From Streptomyces sp. ITFR-16 (GTDB lineage: Bacteria; Actinomycetota; Actinomycetes; Streptomycetales; Streptomycetaceae), in NCBI RefSeq assembly GCF_031844705.1, contig NZ_CP134609.1:7378001-7442000 (forward strand): a DNA stretch of 64,000 nucleotides. Reading direction: 5' to 3'. Under the pieces are notes generated by a model, which saw nothing but the letters and a program-made list of their open reading frames with translations, did no database searches and was not told the DNA's origin. Shown piece after piece: positions 7,657-17,998 of this stretch (its first letter is position 1; each line of letters begins with the position of its first letter). The translations under genes and the position numbers were made by a program.

Positions 7657-7977
7657 GTGAAGCTCTGCGTCGCGATACCTGTCGTCCTGCCGGCCCTGCT
7701 CCTCGCCGACTCGGGGGCGGCGGCCTTGGCCCGGGGCTGGGTCCTGCCCACCAACCGGCGGCCGGTGCACCGTCCGCGCCCGTACGGCTGGGCCCAGCTG
7801 ACCGTCGCCTGTGCCCTGTGCCGGCAGCTGGTGTTCCTGCTGGTGCTCGACGACGTCGGCACCCGCCAGTGGGGCACCCTGGCCGGCAGCGTGCTGCTGG
7901 TGGCCGGCCTCGTCGCGATGGCCGTCAGCCACCGCGCGGTGCGCGGGGGCGGCGGAGGCGCGGGCTCTCAGGCCTGA
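7657..7977 (+). CDS. Small membrane protein, about three transmembrane segments
   Basis: The GTG at 7657 follows an AGGAGA Shine-Dalgarno. The 106-residue product has hydrophobic stretches at about residues 3-25, 45-65 and 73-93, a basic loop between the first two (N-R-R-P-V-H-R-P-R-P), and a glycine-rich tail. No family is recognised. Its stop overlaps the tail of the convergent phosphatase gene by 10 bp. Confidence 0.55.
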   Translation: MKLCVAIPVVLPALLLADSGAAALARGWVLPTNRRPVHRPRPYGWAQLTVACALCRQLVFLLVLDDVGTRQWGTLAGSVLLVAGLVAMAVSHRAVRGGGGGAGSQA

Positions 7978-9149
7978 GGCCGTTTCCATTCGAGCATCAG
8001 GATCGTCGCGTCGTCCCGGAGGCCGGTGCTCTCCGACTCCAGGAGCGAATGGATGAGCCGGCGCAGGGTCTCCGGCGCGAGTTCGCCCGCCGCCGCGGCC
8101 CGTACCACGTAGTCGACGAACCGTTCGAGGCCGAACTCCGTGCCGTTGCGCATCCGGGACTCGGTCGCGCCGTCCGTGTACATCAGCACCCGGTCCCCGG
8201 GCTCCAGGGCGATCTCGTGGACCTGGCGGGGACCGGCCGCGAAGGTGGAGAGGTAGCCCATCGGCGGGTCCGCCTCCCTCTCCATCGCGTGAGGGACCAG
8301 CACCCGGTCCCGGATGAGCAGAGGCGCGGGGTGGCCGCAGTTGATCCAGCGCAGCACACCGCCGGCCAGGTCCAGCTGGGACAGGATGCCGGTGCAGAAC
8401 TGCTCGGGGAGCCAGCGCGAGAGGGCCGCGTCGACGCTCTCGACGAGCTCCGGCAGGTCCGCCCCCGTGCGGCGGGCGTTGCGGCAGGCGGCCAGCGTCA
8501 CCGAGGTGGTGAGGCCGGAGGCCAGGTCGTGCCCCATCGCATCGAGGATCGAGGCATGCAGGGTCGTGCCGGTCAGGGCGTGGTCGAACCCGTCCCCGCC
8601 GATCTCGTACGCCGGCTCCAGCACCGCAGTCGAGACGACATGCGGTGTGCCGACGGTCCGGGGCGGCAGGAACGCCTGCAGCAACTCGGCAGGCAACCGC
8701 ATCGGCTCTGTACGCGTCCGCCGGATGAACGAGTCCTTGTAGGCCCGCTTCGACGTGATCATCATCGCCAGCAGGGAGGCGAGGGCACGGCCGCGGGCCA
8801 GCAGCACCGGGTCCAGCGACGGCGCGGCCACCGCCACCACGCCCAGCCGTTCGGCCCCGTCCACCAGCGGAAGCCACGCCGTCAGACCCCAGGCCCCGCC
8901 CTCCTCCACCCGCAGCGCCTGGGTGCGGTAGGACCACCCGGCGAGCGACCCGTCGATGTCGAGCTCCGGAGCCCGGTCCGTCAGCGGCACCAGCAGGCGC
9001 TGCTGGAGATCGGCCAGATAGACCACGGACTGCCGCAGCCCGAGCGCCTTGGTGCAGCGCTCCACGGCGGTGGACAGGTCGAGGGCGGCATTGGCCGGAT
9101 CGGCCAGGAAGCCGGCCAGCAGCTCGTCGCCGGCCGTCGGCTCCGTCAT
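7968..9149 (-). CDS. PP2C-family (SpoIIE/RsbU-type) serine phosphatase with N-terminal GAF-like region
   Basis: This 393-residue protein has an N-terminal ~150-residue sensory region that looks GAF-like, followed by a PPM phosphatase domain. The metal-binding motifs are visible: G-G-D-G-F-D-H at about 200-206, D-A-M-G-H-D in the first core motif, C-G-H-P-A-P-L, Y-T-D-G-A-T-E and the terminal L-R-D-D-A-T-I-L. Such proteins dephosphorylate anti-sigma-factor antagonists in Streptomyces partner-switch networks. No kinase or antagonist partner is adjacent. It ends 125 bp upstream-side of cchA and reads in the same direction, but there is no sign of iron control or siderophore function. Confidence 0.87.
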   Translation of the reverse strand: MTEPTAGDELLAGFLADPANAALDLSTAVERCTKALGLRQSVVYLADLQQRLLVPLTDRAPELDIDGSLAGWSYRTQALRVEEGGAWGLTAWLPLVDGAERLGVVAVAAPSLDPVLLARGRALASLLAMMITSKRAYKDSFIRRTRTEPMRLPAELLQAFLPPRTVGTPHVVSTAVLEPAYEIGGDGFDHALTGTTLHASILDAMGHDLASGLTTSVTLAACRNARRTGADLPELVESVDAALSRWLPEQFCTGILSQLDLAGGVLRWINCGHPAPLLIRDRVLVPHAMEREADPPMGYLSTFAAGPRQVHEIALEPGDRVLMYTDGATESRMRNGTEFGLERFVDYVVRAAAAGELAPETLRRLIHSLLESESTGLRDDATILMLEWKRPQA

Positions 9150-9274
9150 CGCGTTCCCTCTCCGCCGTCGTCCGCTCGTCCCTGTCCGAGCAGTCTCGCC
9201 CGAGCGGCCCCCACCCGCTCGGTGGAGGGGCGGGGGCCGGGGACGACCGGACCGCGGCGGGAGGCGCCCGCGGA

Positions 9275-10222
9275 TCAGGGGCGGCTGGTCAGATATCCGC
9301 CCATGGTGGTGAAGTACTCCGTCGCGGGAAGCTCCCGGCCGTCCTCGGTGCGCACCCGGGTGATGGCGAGCCCGTGGTTGCGGCCGGTCCGGGCGTCGGC
9401 CCCGGCGACGATCGCCACGCCCTCGCCCTCGCGGTAGAAGATGCGGCCGGGCGTCCCGCCGTACAGACCCTCGGAGACCACGGCGGAGAGGATTTCGAGC
9501 CGCTTGCCCCGGTGGTAGGTGAACGCGCTGGGGTACGGCTCCGACTGGGCGCGGACCAGACGCTCCAGGGCGTCGGCCGGCCAGTTCCAGTCCATGCGGA
9601 TGTCCTCGGTGGACCGCTTGTGGAAGAAGCTCGCCTGCGAGCGGTCCTGCTTGGTGAACTCCGTCTGCCCGGTGGCGATGAGGTCCAGCGCGCCCGTGGT
9701 GACCGGGCCTATCAGGTCCACGGTCTTGTGGAAGAGGTCGGTGGCGGTGTCCTTCGGCCCGACCGCGACCGCTTCCTGGCGGACGATGTCGCCGGCGTCC
9801 AGCTCGTCGTTCATCATGTGCGCGGTGACGCCCACTTCGGACTCGCCGTTGATCAGGGCCCAGATCAGCGGGGAGAAGCCCGCGTACTTCGGGAGCAGCG
9901 AGTCGTGGACGTTCAGCGTGCCGCGGCGCGGGAGGCGGAAGATCCGCGGCGGGATCCAGGTCCGCCAGTTGTTGGCGACGATGATGTCCGGGTCGGCTTC
10001 CTTGAGGCGCTCGAACAGCTCGTCGTCGTCCGGACGGTTCCGGATCAGCACCGGCACGCCGTGCTCCTCGGCGAGGTCGGCAACGGAGTCGCTCCAGATC
10101 TTCTCGTACGCGTGCTCGCTCTTGGGGTGCGTCACGACCAGGACCACGTCGTGTTCGGAGTCCAGGAGGGCTTGCAGGGTGCGGTGCCCCCAGGTCTGGT
10201 AACCGAACATGACGACCCGCAT
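9275..10222 (-). CDS. cchA: Coelichelin N5-hydroxyornithine formyltransferase CchA
   Basis: This 315-residue protein is of the Fmt type. The 10-formyl-tetrahydrofolate transferase motif N-V-H-D-S-L-L-P-K-Y-A-G-F-S-P lies at about residues 107-121, with the catalytic Asn, His and Asp pattern completed by N-D-E-L-D-A-G-D-I. The ~110-residue C-terminal domain resembles FmtC. In coelichelin biosynthesis it formylates N5-hydroxyornithine to give the hydroxamate. The ATG at 10222 is preceded by AGGAGG. It is transcribed divergently from cchB, with two iron boxes between, which fits iron-repressed expression. The assignment rests on family plus complete cluster synteny. Confidence 0.93.
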   Translation of the reverse strand: MRVVMFGYQTWGHRTLQALLDSEHDVVLVVTHPKSEHAYEKIWSDSVADLAEEHGVPVLIRNRPDDDELFERLKEADPDIIVANNWRTWIPPRIFRLPRRGTLNVHDSLLPKYAGFSPLIWALINGESEVGVTAHMMNDELDAGDIVRQEAVAVGPKDTATDLFHKTVDLIGPVTTGALDLIATGQTEFTKQDRSQASFFHKRSTEDIRMDWNWPADALERLVRAQSEPYPSAFTYHRGKRLEILSAVVSEGLYGGTPGRIFYREGEGVAIVAGADARTGRNHGLAITRVRTEDGRELPATEYFTTMGGYLTSRP

Positions 10223-10265
10223 GGGGTTCCTCCTCAGCGTGGGGAATAAAATGATCGACGGTAAG

Positions 10266-10284
10266 TAAAGCAAGGCTTGCCTTA
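10266..10284. promoter_or_regulatory. Iron box (DmdR1/IdeR type) near cchA
   Basis: TAAAGCAAGGCTTGCCTTA matches the 19-bp consensus TTAGGTTAGGCTAACCTAA at about 12 positions, with an intact GGCT centre. It lies 44-62 bp upstream of the cchA ATG, where a repressor would block its promoter. Confidence 0.6.
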
Positions 10285-10368
10285 GTTTGCAACGCGTGTG
10301 CGCCGCGCCCCAGTTGACTACATCAATGCCGGGGGTGTCCGTTCTGTCCCGTCGACATGGTTGTAGGA

Positions 10369-10387
10369 TTAGCTTAGGCTTACCTAA
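10369..10387. promoter_or_regulatory. Iron box near cchB
   Basis: TTAGCTTAGGCTTACCTAA matches the IdeR/DmdR1 consensus at 17 of 19 positions. It sits 89 bp upstream of the cchB start in the cchA-cchB divergent region (10223-10475). Confidence 0.85.
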
Positions 10388-10475
10388 ATTACTGCGGGTC
10401 GCTCCATCGGTGTGCCCGCCTACCGCTCTTTTCCCCCACGCCTGACAGGCGGCTTCCCCGCACGATGGGAGTGAC

Positions 10476-11831
10476 ATGTCACAGGTTCGTCCTGGCGACG
10501 CACCACCGGTCCACGACCTCATTGGTATCGGCTTCGGGCCGTCCAATGTGGCCATGGCCATCGCGATCAGCGAGCACAATGCGCGCCACGGTGCGCAGGA
10601 GGCGGTGAGCGCTCAATTCTTCGAGCAGCAGCCGCGCTTCGGCTGGCACCGCGGGATGCTCATCGACGACGCCACCATGCAGGTGTCCTTTCTCAAGGAC
10701 CTGGTGACGCTCCGGAATCCGTCCAGTGAGTTCAGCTTCCTCTGCTATCTGAAGAGCAAGGGGCGGCTGATCGACTTCATCAACCACAAGAACCTCTTCC
10801 CCCTCCGGGTCGAATTCCACGACTACTTCGAGTGGGCCGCGGCCCAGGTCGACGACCTGGTCTCCTACGACCACGAGGTCGTCGGCGTCACCCAGGTCGT
10901 CCGGGACGGCGCCGTGGAGTTCCTGGACGTGACGGTCCGCTCGGGGGAGGGGCTCACCGTCCACCGCGCCCGCAACCTCGTCATCGGCACCGGGCTGCGC
11001 CCCCTCGTACCCGAAGGCGTCGAACGCGGTGACCGCGTCTGGCACAACTCCGAACTGCTCGCCCGCGTAGGGGAGCTGGACGGCACCTCGCCCTCCCGCT
11101 TCGTCGTCGTGGGCGCCGGCCAGAGCGCCGCCGAGAACGTCGCCTATCTGCACCGCCGCTTCCCCGAAGCGGAGATATGCGCCGTCTTCTCCCGCTACGG
11201 CTACAGCCCCGCCGACGACAGCAGCTTCGCCAACAAGATCTTCGACCCGGACGCGGTCGACGAGTTCTACGCCGCGCCCGAGAGCGTCAAGCGCCGGCTC
11301 ATGGACTACCACGGGAACACCAACTACTCGGTGGTCGACATCGACTTGATCGACGACCTGTACCGGCAGATGTACCAGGAGAAGGTGCTCGGCACCGAGC
11401 GGCTGCGCTTCCTCAACGTCTCCCGCCTCACCGCGGTCAAGGAGACGGCGGAGAAGGCCAGCGCCACCGTGACCTCCCTCGTCACGGGCGAGGAGACCCT
11501 CCTGGACGCCGATGTCGTGGTGTTCGCCACCGGCTACAGCCCCGCCGACCCCCTCGGCCTCCTGGGCGAGGTCGGCGAGCACTGCCTGCGCGACGAGGAG
11601 GGCCGGGTCCGTGTCGAGCGCGACTACCGCATCGCCACCGACGCCGGGCTCAACTGCGGCATCTACCTCCAGGGCGGTACGGAGCACACCCACGGCATCA
11701 CCTCGGCCCTGCTGTCCAACACGGCGATCCGGGTCGGCGAGATCCTCGACTCGCTGCTGGACCGGAGTGTGAAGTCCGCGCCCGACGCGGCCCGCCCGGT
11801 CGCAGACGAGACCGGCAGCAACGCCCGCTAG
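10476..11831 (+). CDS. cchB: L-ornithine N5-monooxygenase CchB
   Basis: This 451-residue flavoprotein has the FAD-binding G-I-G-F-G-P-S-N at about residues 17-24 and F-L-K-D-L-V-T near 72. The NADPH-binding G-A-G-Q-S-A-A-E lies at about 213-220, and F-A-T-G-Y-S-P (the D-x3-L-A-T-G-Y signature) at about 350. These are the marks of class B N-hydroxylating monooxygenases. It makes N5-hydroxyornithine, the shared precursor of both hydroxamate building blocks. Size and motif spacing match SidA/PvdA/CchB. It heads the rightward cch operon and is followed by the uptake genes after 110 bp. A long GC-rich inverted repeat (11847-11855 with 11904-11912) in that gap could be a weak attenuator. Confidence 0.95.
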   Translation: MSQVRPGDAPPVHDLIGIGFGPSNVAMAIAISEHNARHGAQEAVSAQFFEQQPRFGWHRGMLIDDATMQVSFLKDLVTLRNPSSEFSFLCYLKSKGRLIDFINHKNLFPLRVEFHDYFEWAAAQVDDLVSYDHEVVGVTQVVRDGAVEFLDVTVRSGEGLTVHRARNLVIGTGLRPLVPEGVERGDRVWHNSELLARVGELDGTSPSRFVVVGAGQSAAENVAYLHRRFPEAEICAVFSRYGYSPADDSSFANKIFDPDAVDEFYAAPESVKRRLMDYHGNTNYSVVDIDLIDDLYRQMYQEKVLGTERLRFLNVSRLTAVKETAEKASATVTSLVTGEETLLDADVVVFATGYSPADPLGLLGEVGEHCLRDEEGRVRVERDYRIATDAGLNCGIYLQGGTEHTHGITSALLSNTAIRVGEILDSLLDRSVKSAPDAARPVADETGSNAR

Positions 11832-11941
11832 GCCGGCCGCGGGAGAGGGGCGGGAGGCGAGGGCGCGGGCACACCTCCTCGTGGGTGTGGTGTCCGGCCG
11901 CCGTCCCGCCCCAGTGGATCAGAGGGATAACGTACGTCGAC

Positions 11942-13000
11942 ATGAGCACGACTGCAGTGGAGCGGCCCCTGCCCAGGGGCATAACAGGGGCCCGTCACCG
12001 ACGGGTCATGGGTTTGGGCGCGCTCGGGGTGATCGTCCTGGTCGTGGGGGGCCTGTCGCTGGCCGTCGGGGCGCGCTCGCTGAGCCCCGCCGAGGTGTGG
12101 CACGGGCTGTTCGGCGGCCCGGAGTCCGACCAGCGGCTCTCCGAGATCCGGCTCATCGTGCAGACCGTGCGCGTGCCCCGCACGGTGCTCGGGATCGTGG
12201 CCGGCCTCGCCCTGGGGGTGGGCGGGGCGCTGATCCAGGGCTACACGCGCAACCCGATCGCGGACACGGGCCTGCTGGGAGTCAACACCGGCGCCTCGTT
12301 CGCCGTGGTGTCGGTGATCGCCGTGTTCGGCCTCACCCATCCGTTCCAGTACGTCTGGTTCGCCTTTCTGGGCGCGGCGGTCGCCGGTGTCGTCGTGTTC
12401 GGCCTCGCGAGCATCGGCCGGGGTGCCGGCAATCCGCTGACGCTCGCTCTCGCCGGGCAGGGCGTCACGGTCTTCCTCGCGGCGATGACCACCGCTGTCG
12501 CGCTGTCCGACGTGAAGTCGCTGAACGCGCTGAGGTTCTGGAACGCGGGTTCGGTGGCCGGGGTCGGCTTCGACGTCATCTGGCCCGTGACCGCCTTCAT
12601 CGGGGTCGGGCTGGTGCTTGCCCTGGTCATGCTGCCCTCCCTCAACCTGCTCAACCTCGGTGACGACGTGGCGCGCGGGCTCGGTGTGAACATCGCGCTG
12701 TGCCGTACGGTCGGCATCGTCGCCATCACCCTGCTGGCCGGCGCGGCGACGGCGGCCTGCGGCCCCATCGCCTTCCTCGGACTCATGGTGGCCCATGTGG
12801 CCCGCTATCTGACCGGCCCCGACTACCGCTGGCTGGTGCCGTACGCGGGTCTGCTCGGGGCCGTCGTCCTGCTGGTCTGTGACATCGTCGGACGCCTGGT
12901 GGTGCGGCCGGGCGAACTGGACGCGGGTGTCGTCGTCGCCCTGCTCGGCGCCCCGTTCTTCGCGGTGCTGGTCTGGCGAGGAAAGTTCAGGAGCGCATGA
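11942..13000 (+). CDS. cchC: Ferri-coelichelin ABC transporter permease CchC (FecCD family)
   Basis: This 352-residue FecCD/BtuC-type protein has about nine to ten membrane segments. It has the typical R-x-P-R-T-x-x-G-x-x-A-G-x-A-L-x-x-G-G sequence (residues ~77-98, [20 protein letters not shown]) and the [10 protein letters not shown]-x-G-L-L-G-V-N-x-G motif. It pairs with CchD as the channel for importing iron-loaded siderophore. Its TGA overlaps the cchD ATG. The ATG at 11942 has only a weak upstream RBS. The N-terminus, a short basic segment before the first helix, is normal for the family. Confidence 0.92.
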   Translation: MSTTAVERPLPRGITGARHRRVMGLGALGVIVLVVGGLSLAVGARSLSPAEVWHGLFGGPESDQRLSEIRLIVQTVRVPRTVLGIVAGLALGVGGALIQGYTRNPIADTGLLGVNTGASFAVVSVIAVFGLTHPFQYVWFAFLGAAVAGVVVFGLASIGRGAGNPLTLALAGQGVTVFLAAMTTAVALSDVKSLNALRFWNAGSVAGVGFDVIWPVTAFIGVGLVLALVMLPSLNLLNLGDDVARGLGVNIALCRTVGIVAITLLAGAATAACGPIAFLGLMVAHVARYLTGPDYRWLVPYAGLLGAVVLLVCDIVGRLVVRPGELDAGVVVALLGAPFFAVLVWRGKFRSA

Positions 13001-14057
13001 ACGGGACGGAAATGAAGCCATCGGTGGCGCCGGGCGTCCGCCTCGGCCAGGTCTCGTTCGTCTGGCGGCCCTGGCCCGTCCTGGTCACGCTGCTGCTGGC
13101 GGCGGCGGCCTTCCTGGTGTTCTGCGTGTCCATCGGGGTCGGCGACTTCCCCATCGGGCTGTCCCGGGTGATCGCCACGATCCTCGGCCGGGGCGAGCAG
13201 GTCGACGAGTTCGTCATCATGGACCTGCGGATGCCGCGCGCCCTGGCCGGGGTCGTCGTGGGCGTCGCGCTGGGAGTGTCCGGCGCGATCACCCAGTCCG
13301 TCGCGCGCAACCCGCTGGCCAGCCCCGACATCCTGGGGATCACCGGAGGGGCCAGCGCGGTCGCGGTGTTCCTGGTGACGGTCTCCGGCGGGACGGCCGC
13401 GGCGATCGCCCACTCCGTGGGCCTCTCGGCGGCGGCGCTCCTGGGCGGTCTCGGCACGGGACTGCTCGTGTACTTCCTGGCCTGGCGGCGCGGGATCGAC
13501 GGCTTCCGGCTCATCCTCATCGGGATCTCGGTCAGCGCGCTGATGGAGGCGCTGACGACCTGGCTGCTGGTCACGGCGGACATCAAGGACGTGGCCCGGG
13601 CCCAGGCATGGCTGGTCGGCTCCCTGGACAACCGGTCGTGGGACGACGTCCGGGTGGCGCTCTGGTGCACGGTCGTGCTTCTGGCCGTGGTGAGCTGCGT
13701 GGCCTTCCAGTTCAAGCCGATGCACCTCGGCGACGAGGTGGCCGCCGGTCTCGGCGTCCGGTACACCCGGGTGCGGGCCGTCCTGCTGCTGTGCGCGGTC
13801 CTGCTGGCCGCGGCGGCGGTGAGCGCGGCCGGGCCGGTGCCGTTCGTCGCCCTGGTGGCACCGCAGGTGGCCATGCGCCTGGCGCGCTGCCCGACGCCGC
13901 CGATGGTGGCCTCCGGCCTGGTGGGCGCGCTGCTGCTGACCGGATCCGATCTGCTCGCCCGTACGGCGCTGCCGATCGGCCTGCCGGTCGGGGTGGTCAC
14001 CGCCGCGATCGGCGGGCCCTTCCTGGTATATCTGCTGGTCCGGGCGAACCTCAGCCG

Positions 14058-14061
<4 letters not shown>
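12997..14061 (+). CDS. cchD: Ferri-coelichelin ABC transporter permease CchD (FecCD family)
   Basis: This 354-residue protein is a second FecCD permease, with R-M-P-R-A-L-A-G at about 77-84 and [15 protein letters not shown] at about 102-116. [12 protein letters not shown] and [11 protein letters not shown] near the C-terminus are the usual coupling and closing motifs. It overlaps cchC by four bases (ATGA) and cchE by four bases, so the three are translationally coupled. It forms the membrane heterodimer of the siderophore importer. Confidence 0.92.
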
Positions 14062-14939
<878 letters not shown>

Positions 14940-14964
14940 GGTCCGGATCACGGAATTACCCCAG

Positions 14965-15013
14965 TAAGGCTAGGCTGTCCTCACTTCACCGGGATAAGGT
15001 TTGGCTGCCCTTG
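14965..15013. promoter_or_regulatory. Tandem iron boxes upstream of cchF
   Basis: TAAGGCTAGGCTGTCCTCA (14965-14983) and TAAGGTTTGGCTGCCCTTG (14995-15013) match the iron-box consensus at about 14 and 13 of 19 positions. Their centres are 30 bp apart, about three helical turns, so two dimers could bind the same face. The second ends 13 bp before the cchF start. Confidence 0.75.
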
Positions 15014-15026
15014 TGAAGGGGCCTCA

Positions 15027-16106
15027 GTGACAGCGCGAAAGCAAGGGATTCGGATGCTCCTCGACAGAACGTCGCCCAGGAAGACTTGGCGGCGGTTGGC
15101 CGCGGTACTGACCGCGGCGACCCTCGGCGTCGGCCTTCTCGCGGGATGCGGCTCCGACGCGGAGGACAAGCCGAGCGACAAGGCTCCGGCCGCCGCCAAG
15201 GGCGCGTTCCCGGTCACCGTGGAGCACGCGTTCGGGTCCACGAAGATCACCAAGGCCCCCCAGCGGGTCGTCTCCGTCGGATACACGGACGACCAGACCA
15301 TCCTGGCGTTCGGCATCAAGCCGGTGGGCATGGTCGACCAGTACCCGAACCCCGAGGGCAAGACCCCCGACGTCAACACCCAGTGGCCCTGGGTGAAGGA
15401 CAAGTGGGGCGACTCCCGCCCCGAGGTCATCATGAAGAACGGTGACTCCGGCCCCAACTACGAGAAGATCGCGGGCCTCCGGCCGGACCTGATCATCGCC
15501 GTCTACTCGGAGATCGACCAGGCCGCCTACGACAAGCTGTCGAAGATCGCCCCGACGGTCGGCCGCACCAAGGCCGAGAAGGAGCCCTTCAGCGCGCCCT
15601 GGCAGGACAACGCGCTGCACATCGCCAAGGCCCTCGGCAAGGAGAAGGAGGGCAAGGAGATGGTGGCCGGCATCCAGTCGCAGCTGGACACCGCCGCGAA
15701 GGCACACCCCGAGTTCGCCAAGCAGACCGCCGTGGCGCTCTCCTGGTACGACAACTCCGTCGCGCCCTTCACCACCACCGATGTGCGCGGACGCCTGCTG
15801 ACCGGCATCGGCTACAAGGGCGCCACCGAGATCGACAAGATCGCCGGCGGCAAGTTCTACACCAAGCTGTCGCCCGAGCGCATGGACCTCGTCGACGTCG
15901 ACCGCATCTTCGTCATCAACGACAAGGCCGACCAGGAGGCCCTGAAGAAGTCCAAGCTCTTCAGCAACCTCAAGGCGGTCAAGGAGGGACGCGTCTCGTA
16001 CCTCCTCGACGGCGAGGGCCCGGCGGTCGGCGCCGCCATCTCCCAGGGCACGCTGCTGTCCATGCCGTACGCGATCGACGAGCTCGTCAAGGCGGCCGGT
16101 CAGTGA
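15027..16106 (+). CDS. cchF: Ferri-coelichelin-binding lipoprotein CchF
   Basis: This is a 359-residue substrate-binding protein of the FepB/FhuD class. A basic N-terminus, a hydrophobic stretch and the lipobox L-L-A-G-C (Cys about residue 41) indicate export and lipid anchoring. The mature part has the T-K-A-P-Q-R-V-V-S-V strand and the G-L-R-P-D-L-I-I motif typical of siderophore receptors. A GTG at 15027 with AAGGGG upstream is given as the start. An ATG at 15054 with its own AGGGA would give a more typical signal peptide and may be the true start. It has its own iron-boxed promoter, separate from cchCDE. Confidence 0.92.
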   Translation: MTARKQGIRMLLDRTSPRKTWRRLAAVLTAATLGVGLLAGCGSDAEDKPSDKAPAAAKGAFPVTVEHAFGSTKITKAPQRVVSVGYTDDQTILAFGIKPVGMVDQYPNPEGKTPDVNTQWPWVKDKWGDSRPEVIMKNGDSGPNYEKIAGLRPDLIIAVYSEIDQAAYDKLSKIAPTVGRTKAEKEPFSAPWQDNALHIAKALGKEKEGKEMVAGIQSQLDTAAKAHPEFAKQTAVALSWYDNSVAPFTTTDVRGRLLTGIGYKGATEIDKIAGGKFYTKLSPERMDLVDVDRIFVINDKADQEALKKSKLFSNLKAVKEGRVSYLLDGEGPAVGAAISQGTLLSMPYAIDELVKAAGQ

Positions 16107-16146
16107 TGTCCGCGCCGTCCCGCCCCCGACCCGAACTGGCCCACGT

Positions 16147-17940
16147 GTGAGCACCACCACGACCCCCGCCCCCCCGCCCCCGGCGACCCTGCGCACGGCG
16201 ACGGGGGGTGAGGCCACCCGGTGGCTCGCGGCGCACTGCCGCGAAGTGCCGTGGCTGTCGGCCGCGACGCTGTTCACCACGGTGGCCGGGGCGGCGCTCC
16301 AGGTCCTCCCGGTGCTGCTGCTGGGCCAGGTGGTCGACGGGGTCGTGGACGGTGAGTCACGCGCGGTGCTGGTCAGGGTCGGGGCGCTGATGGTGGCCGC
16401 CGCGCTGCTCGGCGCGGCGGCCACCGCGGCATCGACATATCTGATCGGACGGCTCGGCGCCGACCTGCTGGCCACGCTGCGGGAGGGCGCCGTCCGCGCG
16501 GTGCTGGGCCTGCCGAGCGCGCGGATAGAGCAGGTCGGCCGGGGCGATGTGCTCTCCCGGGTGGGCGACGACGTCGCCGTGCTGTCCCGGGGCATCCGGA
16601 GCGCGATCCCCACCGTGTTCTCGGCGGGGGTACTCGTCGCCATCGCCACCGTCGGCATGTTCGGACTGGACTGGCGGCTCGGGCTCGCGGGCGCCGGCGC
16701 GCTGCCGGCGTACGCGCTGGCGCTGCGCTGGTATCTGCCCCGCTCCGCCCCGCTCTACCGCAAGCAGCGGACGGCCCAGGCCGACCGCGCCCAGGCGTTG
16801 ATCAGCGGCCTGAACGGAATCGACACGGTCCGGGCGTACCGCCTGGAGGGCGCGTTCCGCGAGAAGGTCACCGACGAGTCGTGGCGGGTGCGCGATCTCG
16901 GCATCGAGGTGTTCCGGTTCTTCGGCCGGTTCGTCGGCCGGGAGAACCGGGCCGAGTTCATCGGCCTGGTCCTGATCCTGCTGGTGGGGTACGCCCTGCT
17001 GGAGGGCGACGCGGCCACCCTCGGCGAGGTGTCGGCCGCCCCGCTGATGTTCCACCGGCTGTTCACCCCGCTCGGGGCGATCATGTTCACCTTCGACGAG
17101 GCGCAGAAGTCGGGCGCGAGCCTGACCCGTCTGGTCGGGGTGCTGGGGGAGGACGCCGAGGAGCGGCTGGTGGGCGACGCCGGCGTGACACCGGCGGCGG
17201 ACGTGCCGTACCCGGTACGGGTGGAGGGGCTGACGTTTCGTTATCCCGACACCGAGGACCCGGTGCTGTGCGACGTGAGTCTGACGATCCCGGCCGGCGG
17301 CTCGCTCGCGCTGGTGGGGGCGACGGGCGCCGGCAAGTCGACGCTGGCCGCGCTGATCGCCGGCATCGGCACCCCGCAGGAGGGCTCGGTGCGCATCGGG
17401 CCGACCGACCTCGCGGATCTGGACGAGGCGGGCGCGCGGGCGCTGGTGAGCATCCTCACACAGGAGACCCATGTGTTCTCCGGTCCGCTCTCCGACGACC
17501 TGAGGCTGGCCGCTCCCGAGGCGACGGACGCCGAACTGCTGGACGCCCTGCGCACGGTGGGGGCCGGCGGCTGGGTCGAGGCGCTGCCCGGCGGACTGCA
17601 CACCACCGTCGGTGAGGGCGGTGAGCGGCTGGACGTCACCAAGGTGGCCCAGATCGCCCTGGCCCGGCTGGTGCTGGCCCGCTCGCCCGTGGTGGTGCTC
17701 GACGAGTCCACCGCGGAGGCGGGCAGCGAGGGCGCGGCCGAACTGGAGCGCGCCGTGCTGGCCGCATGCGCGGGCCGCACCACGCTGTTCGTGGCGCACC
17801 GGCTGACCCAGGCGATGGCGGCGGACCGGATCGCCGTGCTGGACGCGGGACGGGTGGTGGAACAGGGCACCCACCAGGAGTTGGTCGCTCAGGGCGGCCG
17901 GTACGCACGACTGTGGCGGGCCTGGCGGGAAGGTAGTTAG
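16147..17940 (+). CDS. cchG: ABC exporter half-transporter CchG (intact Walker motifs, degenerate signature)
   Basis: This 597-residue protein fuses a six-helix transmembrane domain (about 30-320) to a nucleotide-binding domain. Walker [10 protein letters not shown] (K397), Q-loop L-T-Q-E-T-H-V-F, Walker B with D519-E520 and the H-loop H551 are intact. The ABC signature L-S-G-G-Q is replaced by L-D-V-T-K at 495-499. CchI has the reverse defects, so the two should form one heterodimer with a single working ATP site. The role is export of apo-coelichelin, inferred from cluster position. It starts at GTG 40 bp after cchF and shares its promoter. Confidence 0.9.
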   Translation: MSTTTTPAPPPPATLRTATGGEATRWLAAHCREVPWLSAATLFTTVAGAALQVLPVLLLGQVVDGVVDGESRAVLVRVGALMVAAALLGAAATAASTYLIGRLGADLLATLREGAVRAVLGLPSARIEQVGRGDVLSRVGDDVAVLSRGIRSAIPTVFSAGVLVAIATVGMFGLDWRLGLAGAGALPAYALALRWYLPRSAPLYRKQRTAQADRAQALISGLNGIDTVRAYRLEGAFREKVTDESWRVRDLGIEVFRFFGRFVGRENRAEFIGLVLILLVGYALLEGDAATLGEVSAAPLMFHRLFTPLGAIMFTFDEAQKSGASLTRLVGVLGEDAEERLVGDAGVTPAADVPYPVRVEGLTFRYPDTEDPVLCDVSLTIPAGGSLALVGATGAGKSTLAALIAGIGTPQEGSVRIGPTDLADLDEAGARALVSILTQETHVFSGPLSDDLRLAAPEATDAELLDALRTVGAGGWVEALPGGLHTTVGEGGERLDVTKVAQIALARLVLARSPVVVLDESTAEAGSEGAAELERAVLAACAGRTTLFVAHRLTQAMAADRIAVLDAGRVVEQGTHQELVAQGGRYARLWRAWREGS

Positions 17941-17951
17941 GCCAACCTTAG

Positions 17952-17970
17952 TTAGGTTAGGCTCGGCTGA
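17952..17970 (+). promoter_or_regulatory. Iron box upstream of the NRPS gene cchH
   Basis: TTAGGTTAGGCTCGGCTGA has a perfect left half (12 bases) and 15 of 19 matches overall. It starts 12 bp after the cchG stop and ends 28 bp before the cchH ATG. An overlapping inverted repeat AACCTTAGTTAGGTT at 17944-17958 may extend the site. Confidence 0.8.
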
Positions 17971-17998
17971 ACACCTTGGAAGGGAAGCGGAGTCTTCG